64,000 nt of DNA from Kurthia huakuii LAM0618 (GTDB taxonomy: Bacteria > Bacillota > Bacilli > Bacillales_A > Planococcaceae). The translations under genes and the position numbers were made by a program. Of the stretch, positions 52,074 to 63,700 are shown piece by piece; within the stretch, counting starts at the first letter, position 1; each line of letters begins with the position of its first letter. The notes under the pieces were generated by a model. It made no database searches. It was given only the letters and a program-made list of their open reading frames with translations, and was not told the DNA's origin. Where the stretch lies: the NCBI RefSeq assembly GCF_000505545.1, contig NZ_AYTB01000016.1, forward strand, positions 124,001 through 188,000. The letters run 5' to 3'.

Positions 52074-53339
52074 TTATGAAAAGAACATAATCGCTACCCA
52101 ACCAGAAATTAATAAGGGGATATTGAAAATGAATAGTGTTGGTATACATGTATCACGAATATGATCATGTTGCCCATCAACATTTAATCCAGCTGTAGGT
52201 CCCAATGTTGAATCAGAAGCAGGTGAACCTGCGTCACCTAATGCTCCAGCAGTTCCTATTAATGTAATAATTGCTGCGGCACTTAGACCAAAGCTTTCAG
52301 CAATTGGCACAAAAATGGATGCAATAATAGGAATCGTTGCAAAAGATGAGCCAATTCCCATATCGATAAAGAAACCTATCAACAACATAATTAAAACAGC
52401 TAACGCTTTATTATCACCAAGCATTTTTTCTGCTGCAGACACTAAGCCATCTACATCTCCAGTTGCTGTAACCACCGCAGCAAAACCGCTTGATGCAATC
52501 ATAACCATACCGATAAACGCCATTAAACGCATACCATTCGTTAAAATACTGTCGGCTTCTTTCCATTTAATTGCTCCCGTAATATACAAAATCAACACAC
52601 CTGTTAATGCGCCTAAAAACATTTGTCCTGATTCTAAGGGTACAAGTGCTGGAATTTGAACAAGCACTGTAGCAATTAACGCAATTATTGTTGAAATGAT
52701 ATTTTTCTTACTTACTTGAACGACAAGTTCACTTTTCACATTGATTTCTTGATATTTACGCGGCTTACGAAACACAAAAAATGCAATTGTTAAACCAATT
52801 AACATTCCTACTGCGGGAATCAGCATTGGTCCATATACATCAGAACGAGAAATTTCTACTCCTGCTGATGAAATATTCTCTGCTACGATACCTTGATAAA
52901 CAAGTCCAAAACCGAATGGCAAACTCATATACGGTGTGATTAAACCAAATGCTAAAATACATGCAATCAAACGTCGATCAATTTCCAATATATTTAAAAT
53001 CTTAATAATTGGTGGAATCAGCAAAGGAATGAATGCAATATGAATTGGGATAATATTTTGTGAAGATACCGCCATTAATACCAACACAATGAAAATAAGC
53101 GCTTTTACTAATGCAGTATTTTGTGAATCTCCTCCGCGCTTTACCAATTTTAAAATTGTTGATACTAACAATTCAGAAATACCCGTTTTTGAAATAGCGA
53201 CAGCCAGACCTCCAAGCATTGCATAACTCAATGCCACTTCTGCTCCATCACCTAAACCTCCAATAAATGCCTCTAACGTTTTACTTAGTGACATCCCTGA
53301 AGTTAAACCTCCAACAAGTGCTCCAATCGCTAATGAAAA
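52074..53339 (-). pseudogene. Na+/H+ antiporter (YuiF/NhaC-like), 3' part, split by IS66
   Basis: The 406 residues from an internal ATG plus about 15 more codons up to the IS66 junction form all but the start of a twelve-helix ion transporter of the Na+/H+ antiporter group (COG2056-like). GTAGALGDAGSPASDSTLGPT and DGQHDHIRDTCIPTLF near the C-terminus are typical. Joining it to 55699-55772 after removing IS66 and one target duplication gives a continuous frame, MNAVIIAVLVMLVLSVLRIN then VVFSLAIGALVGGLTSG. The insertion falls after codon 24 and should inactivate the gene unless an internal start works. Confidence 0.88.
53332..53339. repeat. 8-bp target duplication of IS66 copy 2 (left)
   Basis: AATGAAAA directly precedes the IS end and is repeated at 55699-55706. 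Confidence 0.9.
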
Positions 53340-53387
53340 GTAAGCCCGAAATATAAAAAAACGCGCACCTTAACGGTACGCACAGCA

Positions 53388-53430
53388 AATAGCCGATTAG
53401 TCGAATGATTTTTGACTAAGTCGGCTATTT
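53388..53430 (-). terminator. terminator hairpin after tnpC (IS66 copy 2)
   Basis: Same long hairpin as at 1484-1526. Confidence 0.7.
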
Positions 53431-55021
53431 ATTTTCTACAAGTGGCCTGAATATCTTCGGACCATGGTAGATAACGCTCTAAAATTTCTGGTTGCTGCTG
53501 AAAAGGCAGGTTCGGTAAATCTGTCATCAATTTCACCAAGTATTGATAGAAATCAATGCCATTGGCTTTAGCAGTTTCAGCAAGACTTAAACAAATGGCA
53601 TTTGAATGAGCGCCTGCTTCACTGACAGAAAACAGCCAATTTTTTCGACCAATCACATTTGGACGAATCGCATTTTCTGCAGCGTTATTATCAATGGCTA
53701 TATAGCCATTATCAAGGAATCGTTTTAATGCAACTTTACGATTCAATGTGTAGTCAGCAGCTTTAGCAAGTGCATTTTTTCCGAAGAACGGCGAACGATC
53801 CACCCATTCAAAAAATTCATCTACAATCGGTTTGGATTCTTGCTGACGAATTTTCACACGTTCTTCCGGTGAAAGATGCTTGATCTTACGCTCAATATGA
53901 AATAACTGATCGCAATATTGCACGCCTTTTCGACCATTGTTACTATCAGCCTTTAACCAATAGCGGCGGACATGGGCCCAACAGTTAGCGAACTGAACAT
54001 CAGGCAAATGATTATAAGCTGAATAGCCATCACAAATGACGGTGCCCTTGAACCCTTGAATGAAATCTTCTAAGGTCGCACGACCACGAGACAATGCACT
54101 CTTAAACAAAATAATCACTGGGCCTTCACTTTGAACACTGCGAGCTACCCAGTTATAAGCATTTGATTGTGCTGGTCTTCCATCGGAACGCTTAAGAATT
54201 TGCGCAAAGGTTTCATCAATATGTAAAACGGATTTTGCTATTAAACGCTTTTTCATCAATTCGTACACTGGTTGCAGCCAATCTGTTGCTACACGTATTA
54301 CCCAATTGGATAAATTTTTATCGTTTGTTAATAAGCCATGTCTTGACCATTCATTTACTTGACGGTAAAGTGGCAAATATTGCGCAAACTTATCATAAAT
54401 AAGCTTTGCCAAAACAGTAGGCCCTGCAATACTTCTTTGAATTGCACCTTTTGGTGCTTGGCCGCGTTTAATTTGAGATTTTTTCAAAGAATCATTTTTA
54501 CATAATCGACACTCATAGACATGCTCAAAGTACTGTACACGTTTTAGTGTAGCTGGTATAAATTTTGCTTCTTCTCTAACTAAGACAGAGCTAAATTCGA
54601 CCATTGGTTCATGACAACAATCGCAAGATGAATCATTTGGATGATAATGAACTTCTTCAATTTCTATATGCTCTCCAAATGAATCATTACGTTTTTTATT
54701 TGTCTTTTTACGATTAACCGTATAACTAATTGTTTCGGTGCTTTTTTCTTCTGTCTGCTCAGATTCGTTAAAAGACGGATCATCCTCAAATAAAGAACCT
54801 TGCCCATCGGGCACTTGGTACTTTGATTTTTCTGATTTGGAACCGTATAAAGCTTTTGTTAATTGACGGACTTGTTCAGTCAACGCTTCAATTTGTTTAA
54901 ACGATTGATCTAATTTCTGTGTTAATTCTTCATTCTGTCTGTTCGAGTGCGCTAGTTGAGTTTCTAAAAGTTGTATAATCCGTTCATTGTTCATAGAAGC
55001 GTTTTCCAAATCATTCACCAC
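53429..55021 (-). CDS. tnpC: IS66 transposase TnpC
   Basis: This 530-residue protein is identical to the one at 1525-3117, with the same DDE motifs (HIDETFAQ, VICDGYSAYN, NNAAENAIRPN). It is intact and lies inside the disrupted antiporter gene, in the same transcriptional direction. Confidence 0.95.
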   Translation of the reverse strand: MVNDLENASMNNERIIQLLETQLAHSNRQNEELTQKLDQSFKQIEALTEQVRQLTKALYGSKSEKSKYQVPDGQGSLFEDDPSFNESEQTEEKSTETISYTVNRKKTNKKRNDSFGEHIEIEEVHYHPNDSSCDCCHEPMVEFSSVLVREEAKFIPATLKRVQYFEHVYECRLCKNDSLKKSQIKRGQAPKGAIQRSIAGPTVLAKLIYDKFAQYLPLYRQVNEWSRHGLLTNDKNLSNWVIRVATDWLQPVYELMKKRLIAKSVLHIDETFAQILKRSDGRPAQSNAYNWVARSVQSEGPVIILFKSALSRGRATLEDFIQGFKGTVICDGYSAYNHLPDVQFANCWAHVRRYWLKADSNNGRKGVQYCDQLFHIERKIKHLSPEERVKIRQQESKPIVDEFFEWVDRSPFFGKNALAKAADYTLNRKVALKRFLDNGYIAIDNNAAENAIRPNVIGRKNWLFSVSEAGAHSNAICLSLAETAKANGIDFYQYLVKLMTDLPNLPFQQQPEILERYLPWSEDIQATCRK

Positions 55022-55069
55022 ATTTCGTTCGGTATGTTGTGGATAATTATACCATTTTATACAAAGTAA

Positions 55070-55423
55070 TTAAAAGACACCTTTTAAAGATTTTGTAATC
55101 GCCTTTGGCTGTTGTATAGATAACCCCTCTAATAGCCAGCGCAATTCTTGCTGCGAAAGGTTACGGACTTGTTGCTCATTTTTCGGCCATTGCAGACGAC
55201 CTTGATCTAACCGCTTGTACAGTAAAGCAAAACCATCGCCATCAAAATAAAGACATTTATAGCGATCTTTGCTTGTACCCGAAAATAAAAAAATAGCATC
55301 GCTATATGGATCCAATTCGAATGAATCCTGAACTAAGGCCGCCAGGCCATCAATTCCTTTCCGCATATCCGTTCTGCCACAGACAATATAAATATTTTTT
55401 ACCTTTGTGAAATCTGTTTTCAT
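55070..55423 (-). CDS. tnpB: IS66 accessory protein TnpB (Orf2)
   Basis: Identical to the protein at 3166-3519 (117 aa), with VCGRTDMRKGIDGLAALV and LYKRLDQGRLQWP. Its start overlaps the tnpA stop. Confidence 0.93.
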   Translation of the reverse strand: MKTDFTKVKNIYIVCGRTDMRKGIDGLAALVQDSFELDPYSDAIFLFSGTSKDRYKCLYFDGDGFALLYKRLDQGRLQWPKNEQQVRNLSQQELRWLLEGLSIQQPKAITKSLKGVF

Positions 55424-55614
55424 TTCAACACCAATCCTTTCAATACGGTTTGGACAAGGTGTGCATCTACGCCATTGAAGAAAGAGATTTCAACTGCTGC
55501 TGTTTTAATCACACAGGTTGGCTCGATTTTTTGTTGAGGCGAGGATCCCGGAGGGAGTTCTAAAGGGAGAGGATCTAAATGAACGGGGACGATAATTGGT
55601 TTGTTCGTAGACAT
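55420..55614 (-). CDS. tnpA: IS66 accessory protein TnpA (short form)
   Basis: Identical to the protein at 3516-3710 (64 aa). That two copies carry the same short form shows it is the normal state of this IS, not a local truncation. Confidence 0.8.
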   Translation of the reverse strand: MSTNKPIIVPVHLDPLPLELPPGSSPQQKIEPTCVIKTAAVEISFFNGVDAHLVQTVLKGLVLK

Positions 55615-55698
55615 AATAAAAGCACCTCCATTGATTGATACATTTATCGTATCGGAGATGCCTACAAGATTATATGCGTTATTTGATTACGGGCTTAC

Positions 55699-55772
55699 AA
55701 TGAAAAAACAACATTAATGCGTAAAACACTCAATACTAGCATGACTAGTACAGCAATGATTACTGCATTCAT
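55699..55772 (-). pseudogene. Na+/H+ antiporter, 5' part (first 24 codons)
   Basis: ATG at 55770-55772 opens MNAVIIAVLVMLVLSVLRIN, a first membrane helix, and the frame runs into IS66. GTGGGTGA lies upstream of the ATG. The remainder of the gene is at 52074-53339. The first 8 bases (55699-55706, AATGAAAA) are the right-hand target duplication. Confidence 0.85.
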
Positions 55773-55811
55773 CGCTGTCACCCACTTTCTAAATTTTTAA
55801 CACAATTGCAT

Positions 55812-55851
55812 AAAAAAAACGTATGTAGCGTGCACGCTACATACGTTTTTA
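55812..55851. terminator. terminator after tuf
   Basis: AAAACGTATGTAGCGTG and its inverse CACGCTACATACGTTTT form a near-perfect long hairpin with T runs on both strands. It closes the str operon. Confidence 0.9.
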
Positions 55852-55889
55852 TAAGAAAGCTTGTTAAATCAATCTAGTTAAAGAGAGAA

Positions 55890-57080
55890 TTAAGCTTTTT
55901 CGATGTTAGAAACAACACCTGAACCAACTGTACGGCCGCCTTCACGGATTGAGAAACGAGTACCGTCTTCAATAGCGATTGGGTGGATAAGTTCGATGTT
56001 CATTTTAGTGTTATCGCCAGGCATTACCATTTCAGTACCTTCTGGTAACGTGATTACACCAGTTACGTCAGTAGTACGGAAGTAGAATTGTGGACGGTAG
56101 TTAGAGAAGAATGGCGTATGACGGCCACCCTCTTCTTTTGATAACACGTAAACTTCAGCAGAGAATTTAGTGTGAGGTGTGATTGTACCTGGTTTAGCTA
56201 ATACTTGACCACGTTGGATATCTTCACGAGCAACACCACGTAATAAAGCACCGATGTTATCGCCAGCTTCAGCGTAATCTAATAATTTACGGAACATTTC
56301 AACACCTGTTACAGTTGTTTGAGCAGTTTCTTCAGTAATACCAACGATATCAACAACATCGCCGACTTTAACTTGACCACGTTCAACACGGCCAGTTGCT
56401 ACTGTACCACGACCAGTGATAGAGAATACATCCTCTACTGGCATCATGAATGGTTTGTCAGTTTGACGTTCTGGAGTTGGAATGTAAGAATCTACAGCGT
56501 CCATTAATTCAACGATTGCATTTTCCCATTTTTCTTCGCCTTCTAAAGCTTTAAGAGCAGAACCTTTGATTACAGGAACATCATCGCCAGGGAAGTCGTA
56601 TTCTGATAATAAGTCACGTACTTCCATTTCAACTAATTCAAGTAATTCTTCATCGTCTACCATATCACATTTGTTTAAGAAAACAACGATGTAAGGTACA
56701 CCTACGTTACGAGATAAAAGGATGTGTTCACGAGTTTGTGGCATTGGACCATCAGCAGCAGATACTACTAAGATAGCGCCGTCCATTTGTGCAGCACCAG
56801 TGATCATGTTTTTAACGTAATCGGCGTGTCCTGGGCAGTCAACGTGAGCGTAGTGACGAGTGTCAGTTTCATATTCGATATGAGAAGTGTTGATAGTGAT
56901 ACCGCGTTCTTTTTCTTCTGGAGCGTTATCGATATCAGCGTATGATTTTGCAGTACCGCCTTGTTTTTTAGCAAGAACTGTAGCGATTGCAGCAGTTAGA
57001 GTTGTTTTACCATGGTCAACGTGTCCGATTGTACCAATGTTAGCATGCGTTTTAGAACGGTCGAATTTTTCTTTAGCCAT
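55890..57080 (-). CDS. tuf: elongation factor Tu
   Basis: EF-Tu (396 aa) carries aminoacyl-tRNA to the ribosome. G1 GHVDHGKT, switch [18 protein letters not shown] and the tRNA-binding [12 protein letters not shown]-terminus are present. It has its own promoter in the 162-bp gap after fusA besides the str operon promoter. Confidence 0.99.
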   Translation of the reverse strand: MAKEKFDRSKTHANIGTIGHVDHGKTTLTAAIATVLAKKQGGTAKSYADIDNAPEEKERGITINTSHIEYETDTRHYAHVDCPGHADYVKNMITGAAQMDGAILVVSAADGPMPQTREHILLSRNVGVPYIVVFLNKCDMVDDEELLELVEMEVRDLLSEYDFPGDDVPVIKGSALKALEGEEKWENAIVELMDAVDSYIPTPERQTDKPFMMPVEDVFSITGRGTVATGRVERGQVKVGDVVDIVGITEETAQTTVTGVEMFRKLLDYAEAGDNIGALLRGVAREDIQRGQVLAKPGTITPHTKFSAEVYVLSKEEGGRHTPFFSNYRPQFYFRTTDVTGVITLPEGTEMVMPGDNTKMNIELIHPIAIEDGTRFSIREGGRTVGSGVVSNIEKA

Positions 57081-57191
57081 TTTAAATGTGCCTCCTAGGG
57101 TTTAAAAAGTTTTATTAGTAATAAGTTTTATTAGATATATCTTTTAGAAGAACGGGCCCTGTTCTTCTGCCAAGACATAGCTTACATGTTA

Positions 57192-57220
57192 TTTATACTT
57201 GATATACCAAGAAATTTCAA
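57192..57220 (-). promoter_or_regulatory. internal promoter of tuf
   Basis: Minus-strand TTGAAA, 17-bp spacer, TATAAA, in the fusA-tuf gap. Confidence 0.55.
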
Positions 57221-57242
57221 TTAAAAATTATTTAATTTAAAA

Positions 57243-59321
57243 TTAACCTTGGTGTTTTTTAATGATTTCTTCTGAAACTGATTTCGGAACTTCTTCATAG
57301 TGATCAAACACCATCGAGAATGTACCGCGACCTTGGGTAGATGAACGTAAAGTTGTTGCATACCCAAACATTTCAGCAAGTGGAACCATTGCACGAACAA
57401 CTTGAGCGTTACCGCGAGCTTCCATACCTTCTACACGTCCACGACGAGCAGTGATGTTACCCATGATATCACCAAGATATTCTTCTGGCATTACTACTTC
57501 TACTTTCATAACTGGTTCTAAAAGAACTGGGTTACAAGCAGAAGCAGCTTTTTTCACTGCTAGAGATGCAGCTACTTTGAACGCCATTTCATTTGAATCG
57601 ACATCGTGATAAGAACCATCGACTAATGTAGCTTTAACATCGATTAGAGGGAACCCTGCTAATACTCCGTTTGCTAATGAATCTTTAAGTCCGGCTTCTA
57701 CAGCTGGAATGTATTCACGAGGAACTACACCACCAACGATAGCGTTGACGAACTCAAAGCCTTTTCCTTCTTCGTTTGGTTCGAATTCGATATGAACGTC
57801 ACCATATTGACCACGACCACCAGATTGGCGAGCGAATTTACCTTGAACTTTAGCCGCTTGGCGGAAAGTTTCACGGTAAGATACTTGAGGAGCACCTACG
57901 TTAGCTTCAACGTGGAATTCACGTTTCATACGGTCAACTAAGATATCTAAGTGAAGTTCACCCATACCTGAGATGATAGTTTCACCAGTTTCAACGTCAG
58001 TGTGAGCGCGGAAAGTTGGATCTTCTTCTTGAAGTTTTTGTAGTGCTTGACCCATTTTATCTTGGTCAGCTTTTGATTTAGGCTCAACAGATAGAGAAAT
58101 AACTGGTTCTGGGAATTCCATTGATTCAAGGATAACTAAGCTATCTTCTGCACAAAGAGTATCACCAGTAGTTGTAGCTTTAAGACCTACTGCAGCAGCA
58201 ATGTCGCCAGCGTAAACTTCAGAGATTTCTTCACGGCTGTTAGCGTGCATTTGTAGGATACGACCTACACGTTCACGTTTGCCTTTAGAAGAGTTTTGTA
58301 CGTAAGAACCTGATTGAAGAACACCAGAGTACACACGGAAGAAAGTTAATTTACCAACATAAGGGTCAGTCATAACTTTGAACGCAAGTGCAGCAAATGG
58401 TTCATCATCAGAAGAGTGACGTACGATTTCTTCTTCACCATCAATAGATGTACCTTTAATAGATTCAACATCTGTTGGAGCTGGTAGGTAATCAACTACT
58501 GCATCAAGCATTAATTGAACACCTTTGTTTTTGAACGCAGTACCACATACTACTGGGTAGAATTCTACTGATAAAGTAGCTTTACGGATAGCAGCTTTTA
58601 ATTCGTCTGTAGTGATTTCTTCACCAGCGAAGTATTTTTCCATTAGATCTTCATCTAATTCTGCAACTGCTTCGATAAGTTTTTCGCGGTATTCGTCTGC
58701 TTGTTCTTTGTATTCAGCAGGAATTTCTTTAATTTCTGCATTTGAACCATCATCGCCTTCTTTGTAGAAAGTAGCTTGCATTTCTACTAAGTCGATAATA
58801 GCGTGGAACTCATCTTCAGCACCGATTGGTAATTGAATTGGATGAGCGTTTGCTTGTAAACGTTCATGTAAAGTTCCTACAGAATATAAGAAGTTCGCAC
58901 CGATTTTATCCATTTTGTTAATGAATACGATACGTGGTACGCCGTAAGTTGTAGCTTGACGCCATACTGTTTCAGTTTGTGGTTCTACACCTGATTGAGC
59001 ATCAAGTACAGTAACAGCACCATCAAGTACACGAAGAGAACGTTCAACTTCTACAGTGAAGTCTACGTGTCCTGGTGTATCAATGATATTTACACGGTGG
59101 CCTTTCCATTGAGCTGTTGTCGCAGCAGAAGTGATAGTGATACCACGTTCTTGCTCTTGCTCCATCCAGTCCATTTGAGAAGCACCTTCGTGAGTTTCAC
59201 CGATTTTGTGAATCTTACCAGTGTAATAAAGGATACGCTCAGTTGTTGTTGTTTTACCAGCATCGATGTGAGCCATGATTCCGATATTACGAGTGTTCTC
59301 AAGTGAGAATTCTCTAGTCAT
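57243..59321 (-). CDS. fusA: elongation factor G
   Basis: EF-G (692 aa) drives translocation. G1 [42 protein letters not shown] and the domain IV segment [14 protein letters not shown] are present. It is 45 bp after rpsG. Confidence 0.99.
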   Translation of the reverse strand: MTREFSLENTRNIGIMAHIDAGKTTTTERILYYTGKIHKIGETHEGASQMDWMEQEQERGITITSAATTAQWKGHRVNIIDTPGHVDFTVEVERSLRVLDGAVTVLDAQSGVEPQTETVWRQATTYGVPRIVFINKMDKIGANFLYSVGTLHERLQANAHPIQLPIGAEDEFHAIIDLVEMQATFYKEGDDGSNAEIKEIPAEYKEQADEYREKLIEAVAELDEDLMEKYFAGEEITTDELKAAIRKATLSVEFYPVVCGTAFKNKGVQLMLDAVVDYLPAPTDVESIKGTSIDGEEEIVRHSSDDEPFAALAFKVMTDPYVGKLTFFRVYSGVLQSGSYVQNSSKGKRERVGRILQMHANSREEISEVYAGDIAAAVGLKATTTGDTLCAEDSLVILESMEFPEPVISLSVEPKSKADQDKMGQALQKLQEEDPTFRAHTDVETGETIISGMGELHLDILVDRMKREFHVEANVGAPQVSYRETFRQAAKVQGKFARQSGGRGQYGDVHIEFEPNEEGKGFEFVNAIVGGVVPREYIPAVEAGLKDSLANGVLAGFPLIDVKATLVDGSYHDVDSNEMAFKVAASLAVKKAASACNPVLLEPVMKVEVVMPEEYLGDIMGNITARRGRVEGMEARGNAQVVRAMVPLAEMFGYATTLRSSTQGRGTFSMVFDHYEEVPKSVSEEIIKKHQG

Positions 59322-59366
59322 GCGGAATTTCTCCTTCCATAATGGATATATAGTTTAGTTTGAATA

Positions 59367-59837
59367 TTACCAGCGGTAGTGAGCGAATGCTTTGTTAGCT
59401 TCAGCCATTTTGTGCATATCTTCACGTTTTTTAACTGACGCACCAGTGTTATTAGAAGCGTCTAAGATTTCGTTAGCAAGACGTTCTTCCATAGTTTTTT
59501 CGCCGCGAAGACGAGAGTAGTTTACTAGGTAACGAAGACCTAAAGTAGTACGGCGTTCTGGACGCACTTCTACTGGTACTTGATAGTTAGCACCACCGAC
59601 ACGGCGAGCACGTACTTCAAGAACTGGCATTACGTTTTCTAATGCAGCTTCGAATACTTCTAAAGCGTCTTTACCAGAGCGTTCTTTAACTAAATCGAAA
59701 GCTCCGTATAAGATTTTTTGAGAAGTACCTTTTTTACCATCTACCATTAATTTGTTGACTAAACGAGTTACAAGTTTTGAATTATAAAGTGGATCTGGTA
59801 ACACGTCACGTTTGGAAACAGGACCTTTACGAGGCAT
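59367..59837 (-). CDS. rpsG: 30S ribosomal protein S7
   Basis: S7 (156 aa) nucleates assembly of the small-subunit head. The start [20 protein letters not shown] has AGGAGG upstream; six in-frame codons before it are rejected. [20 protein letters not shown] is diagnostic. Confidence 0.98.
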   Translation of the reverse strand: MPRKGPVSKRDVLPDPLYNSKLVTRLVNKLMVDGKKGTSQKILYGAFDLVKERSGKDALEVFEAALENVMPVLEVRARRVGGANYQVPVEVRPERRTTLGLRYLVNYSRLRGEKTMEERLANEILDASNNTGASVKKREDMHKMAEANKAFAHYRW

Positions 59838-59878
59838 GTGTTTTCCTCCTTTCAAGTATAGCTACTTATTATATTACA

Positions 59879-60298
59879 TTATTTTTTTTCTTTAGGTTTT
59901 TTAGCACCGTATAATGAACGTGATTGCATACGTCCTTGTACAGCTGCAGTATCAAGAGCACCACGAACTACGTGATAACGTACCCCTGGTAAATCTTTTA
60001 CACGTCCGCCACGGATAAGAACAACACTGTGTTCTTGTAAGTTATGGCCTTCACCAGGAATATAAGCGTTAACTTCGATTTGGTTAGTTAAACGCACACG
60101 AGCGTATTTACGTAACGCTGAGTTTGGTTTTTTAGGTGTCATTGTACCAACACGAGTACAAACACCACGTTTTTGTGGTGAGTTGACATCAGTTAAGCTT
60201 TTTGCAAAGCTGTTGTAGCCTTTGTTTAAAGCTGGTGAATTAGATTTCTTACTTTTGGATTGACGAGGCTTACGTACTAATTGGTTAATTGTAGGCAT
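59879..60298 (-). CDS. rpsL: 30S ribosomal protein S12
   Basis: S12 (139 aa) controls decoding accuracy and is the streptomycin target. The loops [17 protein letters not shown] and [17 protein letters not shown] keep the usual lysines, so no classical resistance change is visible. GAGGAGG precedes the ATG. Confidence 0.98.
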   Translation of the reverse strand: MPTINQLVRKPRQSKSKKSNSPALNKGYNSFAKSLTDVNSPQKRGVCTRVGTMTPKKPNSALRKYARVRLTNQIEVNAYIPGEGHNLQEHSVVLIRGGRVKDLPGVRYHVVRGALDTAAVQGRMQSRSLYGAKKPKEKK

Positions 60299-60672
60299 CG
60301 ATATGTCCTCCTCTCATTGCTTTCTTTAAATCCACACATCCAGGTGGTTCATTTTAAGTTAAAAACAAAAGCCTTTACGTGATCAGCGTAAAAACTACTA
60401 ACGCAGTACTTCAAGTTATGCTGGCGTTTCGTATCAACGTCATCATCTCTACCAAGAGTCTGCCTGGTTATTTAATGCAACGGGAACTCCAAAATTTGTG
60501 CCGTCGCACCGCATGCGTGGTTATTCACCTGTTACATCTTAGAGTAACAATGTTTTGCTCCACGACCAACAATGCTTGTCGCTACTGTTTGTTAATAACA
60601 TGTATTGTTTTAATTTTTCCCTTAGACAATTATGTCCATGAAATGATAGACAATGAACTATCAACCTAAAAT
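60299..60672 (-). promoter_or_regulatory. long leader of the str operon (no rplGB/ybxF gene)
   Basis: About 370 nt separate the promoter from rpsL. In Bacillus subtilis a small L7Ae-like gene lies between rpoC and rpsL; none is seen here. The leader has several short inverted segments but no T-run terminator or family I recognise. It may be a ribosomal-protein leader. Confidence 0.4.
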
Positions 60673-60701
60673 ATATTATCATCCTATAAGTTCGTTGTCA
60701 A
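60673..60701 (-). promoter_or_regulatory. sigma-A promoter of the str operon
   Basis: Minus-strand TTGACA, 17-bp spacer, TAATAT: a near-consensus promoter just after the rpoC terminator. Confidence 0.8.
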
Positions 60702-60705
60702 CTAA

Positions 60706-60743
60706 ATATAAAAAATCCCAACGAAAATTCGTTGGGATTTGAT
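60706..60743 (-). terminator. terminator after rpoC
   Basis: AATCCCAACGAA pairs with TTCGTTGGGATT, followed by T residues on the minus strand. It separates rpoBC from the str operon. Confidence 0.85.
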
Positions 60744-60753
60744 ATAAAACTAA

Positions 60754-63700
60754 TTATTCAGCTGAAGTTGTGCTTTCTGTAGCTGCAGCACCAGCAATTT
60801 CAATTTGGCGGTAGCGTTGCATACCTGTACCAGCTGGCACAAGTTTACCAAGAATAACATTTTCTTTCAGACCTAATAATTCATCACGTTTACCTTTGAT
60901 TGCTGCATCCGTTAACACACGAGTTGTTTCTTGGAATGAAGCCGCAGATAAGAATGATTCAGTTTCAAGAGAAGCTTTTGTAATACCAAGGATCACTGGG
61001 CGACATGTAGCTGGCGCTTTGTTACCTGACACTAAAATATTTCGGTTTGCTTCAGTGAATTGGTGAATATCAACTAACGAACCTGGTAGTAATTCAGTGT
61101 CACCAGCTTCGATAATACGAACCTTACGTAACATTTGACGTACCATAACTTCGATATGTTTATCGCCAATTTCTACACCTTGCATACGATATACTTTTTG
61201 AACTTCTTTTAATAAATACTCTTCTACAGTAGATACGTCAGTAACTTTGATTAATTGTTTTGGATCAATTGAACCTTCAGTTAATGTTTGGCCATGAGCA
61301 ACTTGATCGCCTTCTTGGACTTTTAGACGTGCATTGTATGGAGCAGTATATTTACGAGATTCAATTGGGCTTTGAATAGTAATTTCTTTTAAGCCTTCAC
61401 GAATTTCTTCGATTTCAACAACAGTACCTGAAATCTCAGTAATTAATGCTTGACCTTTTGGATTACGAGATTCAAAAATCTCTTGGATACGAGGTAAACC
61501 TTGTGTGATATCGGCACCGGCAACCCCACCAGTATGGAATGTACGCATTGTTAACTGTGTACCTGGTTCACCGATAGATTGAGCAGCGATGATACCTACT
61601 GCTTCACCTACTTCAACTTCGTCACCTGTAGCTAAGTTCATACCATAACATTTTTTACATACACCATGTTTTGTGTTACATGTGAACGCAGAACGGATTG
61701 TAACTGTTTCGATATTTGCTTCTGTAATTTTACGAGCTAATTCAGCTGTGATTAATTCATCTGGGCTAACGATAACTTCGTTTGTTTCCGGGTGACGAAT
61801 TGTTTTCTTAGCGTAACGACCAAGAACACGTTCTTCAAGGGCTTCGATTAATTCGTTACCTTCTTTAAGAGCTGAAATTTCAAGACCTTTATCAGTACCA
61901 CAATCATCTTCACGAATGATGACATCTTGAGCAACATCAACAAGACGACGAGTAAGGTAACCTGAATCGGCTGTTTTAAGGGCTGTATCGGCAAGACCTT
62001 TACGAGCACCATGGGTAGAGATGAAGTACTCTAATACCGTTAAACCCTCACGGAATGAAGATTTGATTGGTAATTCGATAATACGGCCAGCTGGGTTGGC
62101 CATCAGACCACGCATACCTGCCAATTGAGTGAAGTTAGATGCGTTACCACGGGCACCAGAGTCACTCATCATAAAGATTGGGTTCGTAGCTGGAAGAGAT
62201 TTCATCAGTTTGGATTGGATAACATCTTTTGCGTCACTCCAGAATGAAATTACGCGATCATAACGTTCGTCTTCAGTAATTAAACCGCGACGGAATTGTT
62301 TTTGAACTTTATCAACTTTAATTTGAGCTTCATGTAAAATTTCTTGTTTATCTGGTAATACGATGATATCTGAGATACCAATTGAGATACCGGCTTTAGT
62401 TGAGTATTTGAAACCAAGGTTTTTCAACTCATCAAGCATTTTAGAAGTCTCAGTAATATGGTAGCGGTCGAATACTTCTGCAATGACTTTACCAAGATAT
62501 TTTTTAGTGAATGGTTTAGCAGGTTCTTGTTCTACTAAATATTCTTTAATATTTGTGGTAGTCGGAACGAAATATTTATCTGGCGTACCCACTTGTAAAT
62601 TATCAGTAGTTGGTTCATTAATGTATGGGAAATCAGCGTACAAGATTTCATTGAACATTACTTTACCAACAGATGTAATTAACAATTTTTTGTTTTGTTC
62701 TTCAGTGAACGTATTGTTATTTAAAGAAGCTGCGCGAATCGCAATACGAGAGTGTAAATGTACCTCATTATTCGCATAAGCAACATTTAACTCTTCTGGA
62801 TCTGAGAAGACAGTACCTTCACCTACAGCACCTTTACGCTCAAGAGTTAGGTAGTAGTTACCTAAAACCATATCTTGAGATGGTGTAACGACTGGTTTAC
62901 CATCTTTAGGGTTCAGGATATTTTGTGCTGCAAGCATTAATAAACGTGCTTCAGCTTGTGCTTCTGCAGAAAGAGGAACATGGACGGCCATTTGGTCACC
63001 ATCGAAGTCAGCATTATATGCAGTACATACTAATGGGTGTAAGCGGATTGCTTTACCTTCGATAAGTGTTGGCTCAAACGCTTGGATACCAAGACGGTGA
63101 AGAGTTGGTGCGCGGTTTAGTAATACTGGGTGTTCACGCATGATGTCTTCTAAAACATCCCATACTTCTTCATGTTGACGTTCGATTTTACGTTTAGCTG
63201 ATTTAATATTGTGAGCTAACCCACGTTCAACTAATTCTTTCATTAAGAAAGGTTTGAATAGTTCGATTGCCATACCTTTTGGCAGACCACATTGGTACAT
63301 TTTTAAAGATGGACCAACTACGATTACAGAACGACCAGAGTAATCGACACGTTTACCAAGTAAGTTTTGACGGAAACGACCTTGTTTACCTTTTAACATA
63401 TGAGAAAGAGATTTCAATGGACGGTTACCAGGCCCTGTAACAGGACGGCCACGACGACCATTATCGATTAACGCGTCAACTGCTTCTTGTAACATACGTT
63501 TTTCGTTTTGAACGATGATGCCAGGAGCACCAAGGTCTAATAAACGTTTTAAACGGTTGTTACGGTTGATAACACGACGGTATAAATCATTTAAGTCAGA
63601 TGTTGCAAAGCGACCACCATCTAGTTGTACCATTGGGCGTAATTCTGGTGGAATTACAGGAAGTACATCTAAAATCATCCATTCAGGACGGTTACCTGAG

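Larger units (their letters stand above)
53340..55698 (-). mobile_element. IS66-family insertion sequence, copy 2 (2359 bp)
   Basis: Same ends (GTAAGCCCG / CGGGCTTAC), length, gene content and orientation as 1436-3794, with a different 8-bp target duplication (AATGAAAA). It interrupts the antiporter gene. Confidence 0.96.
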
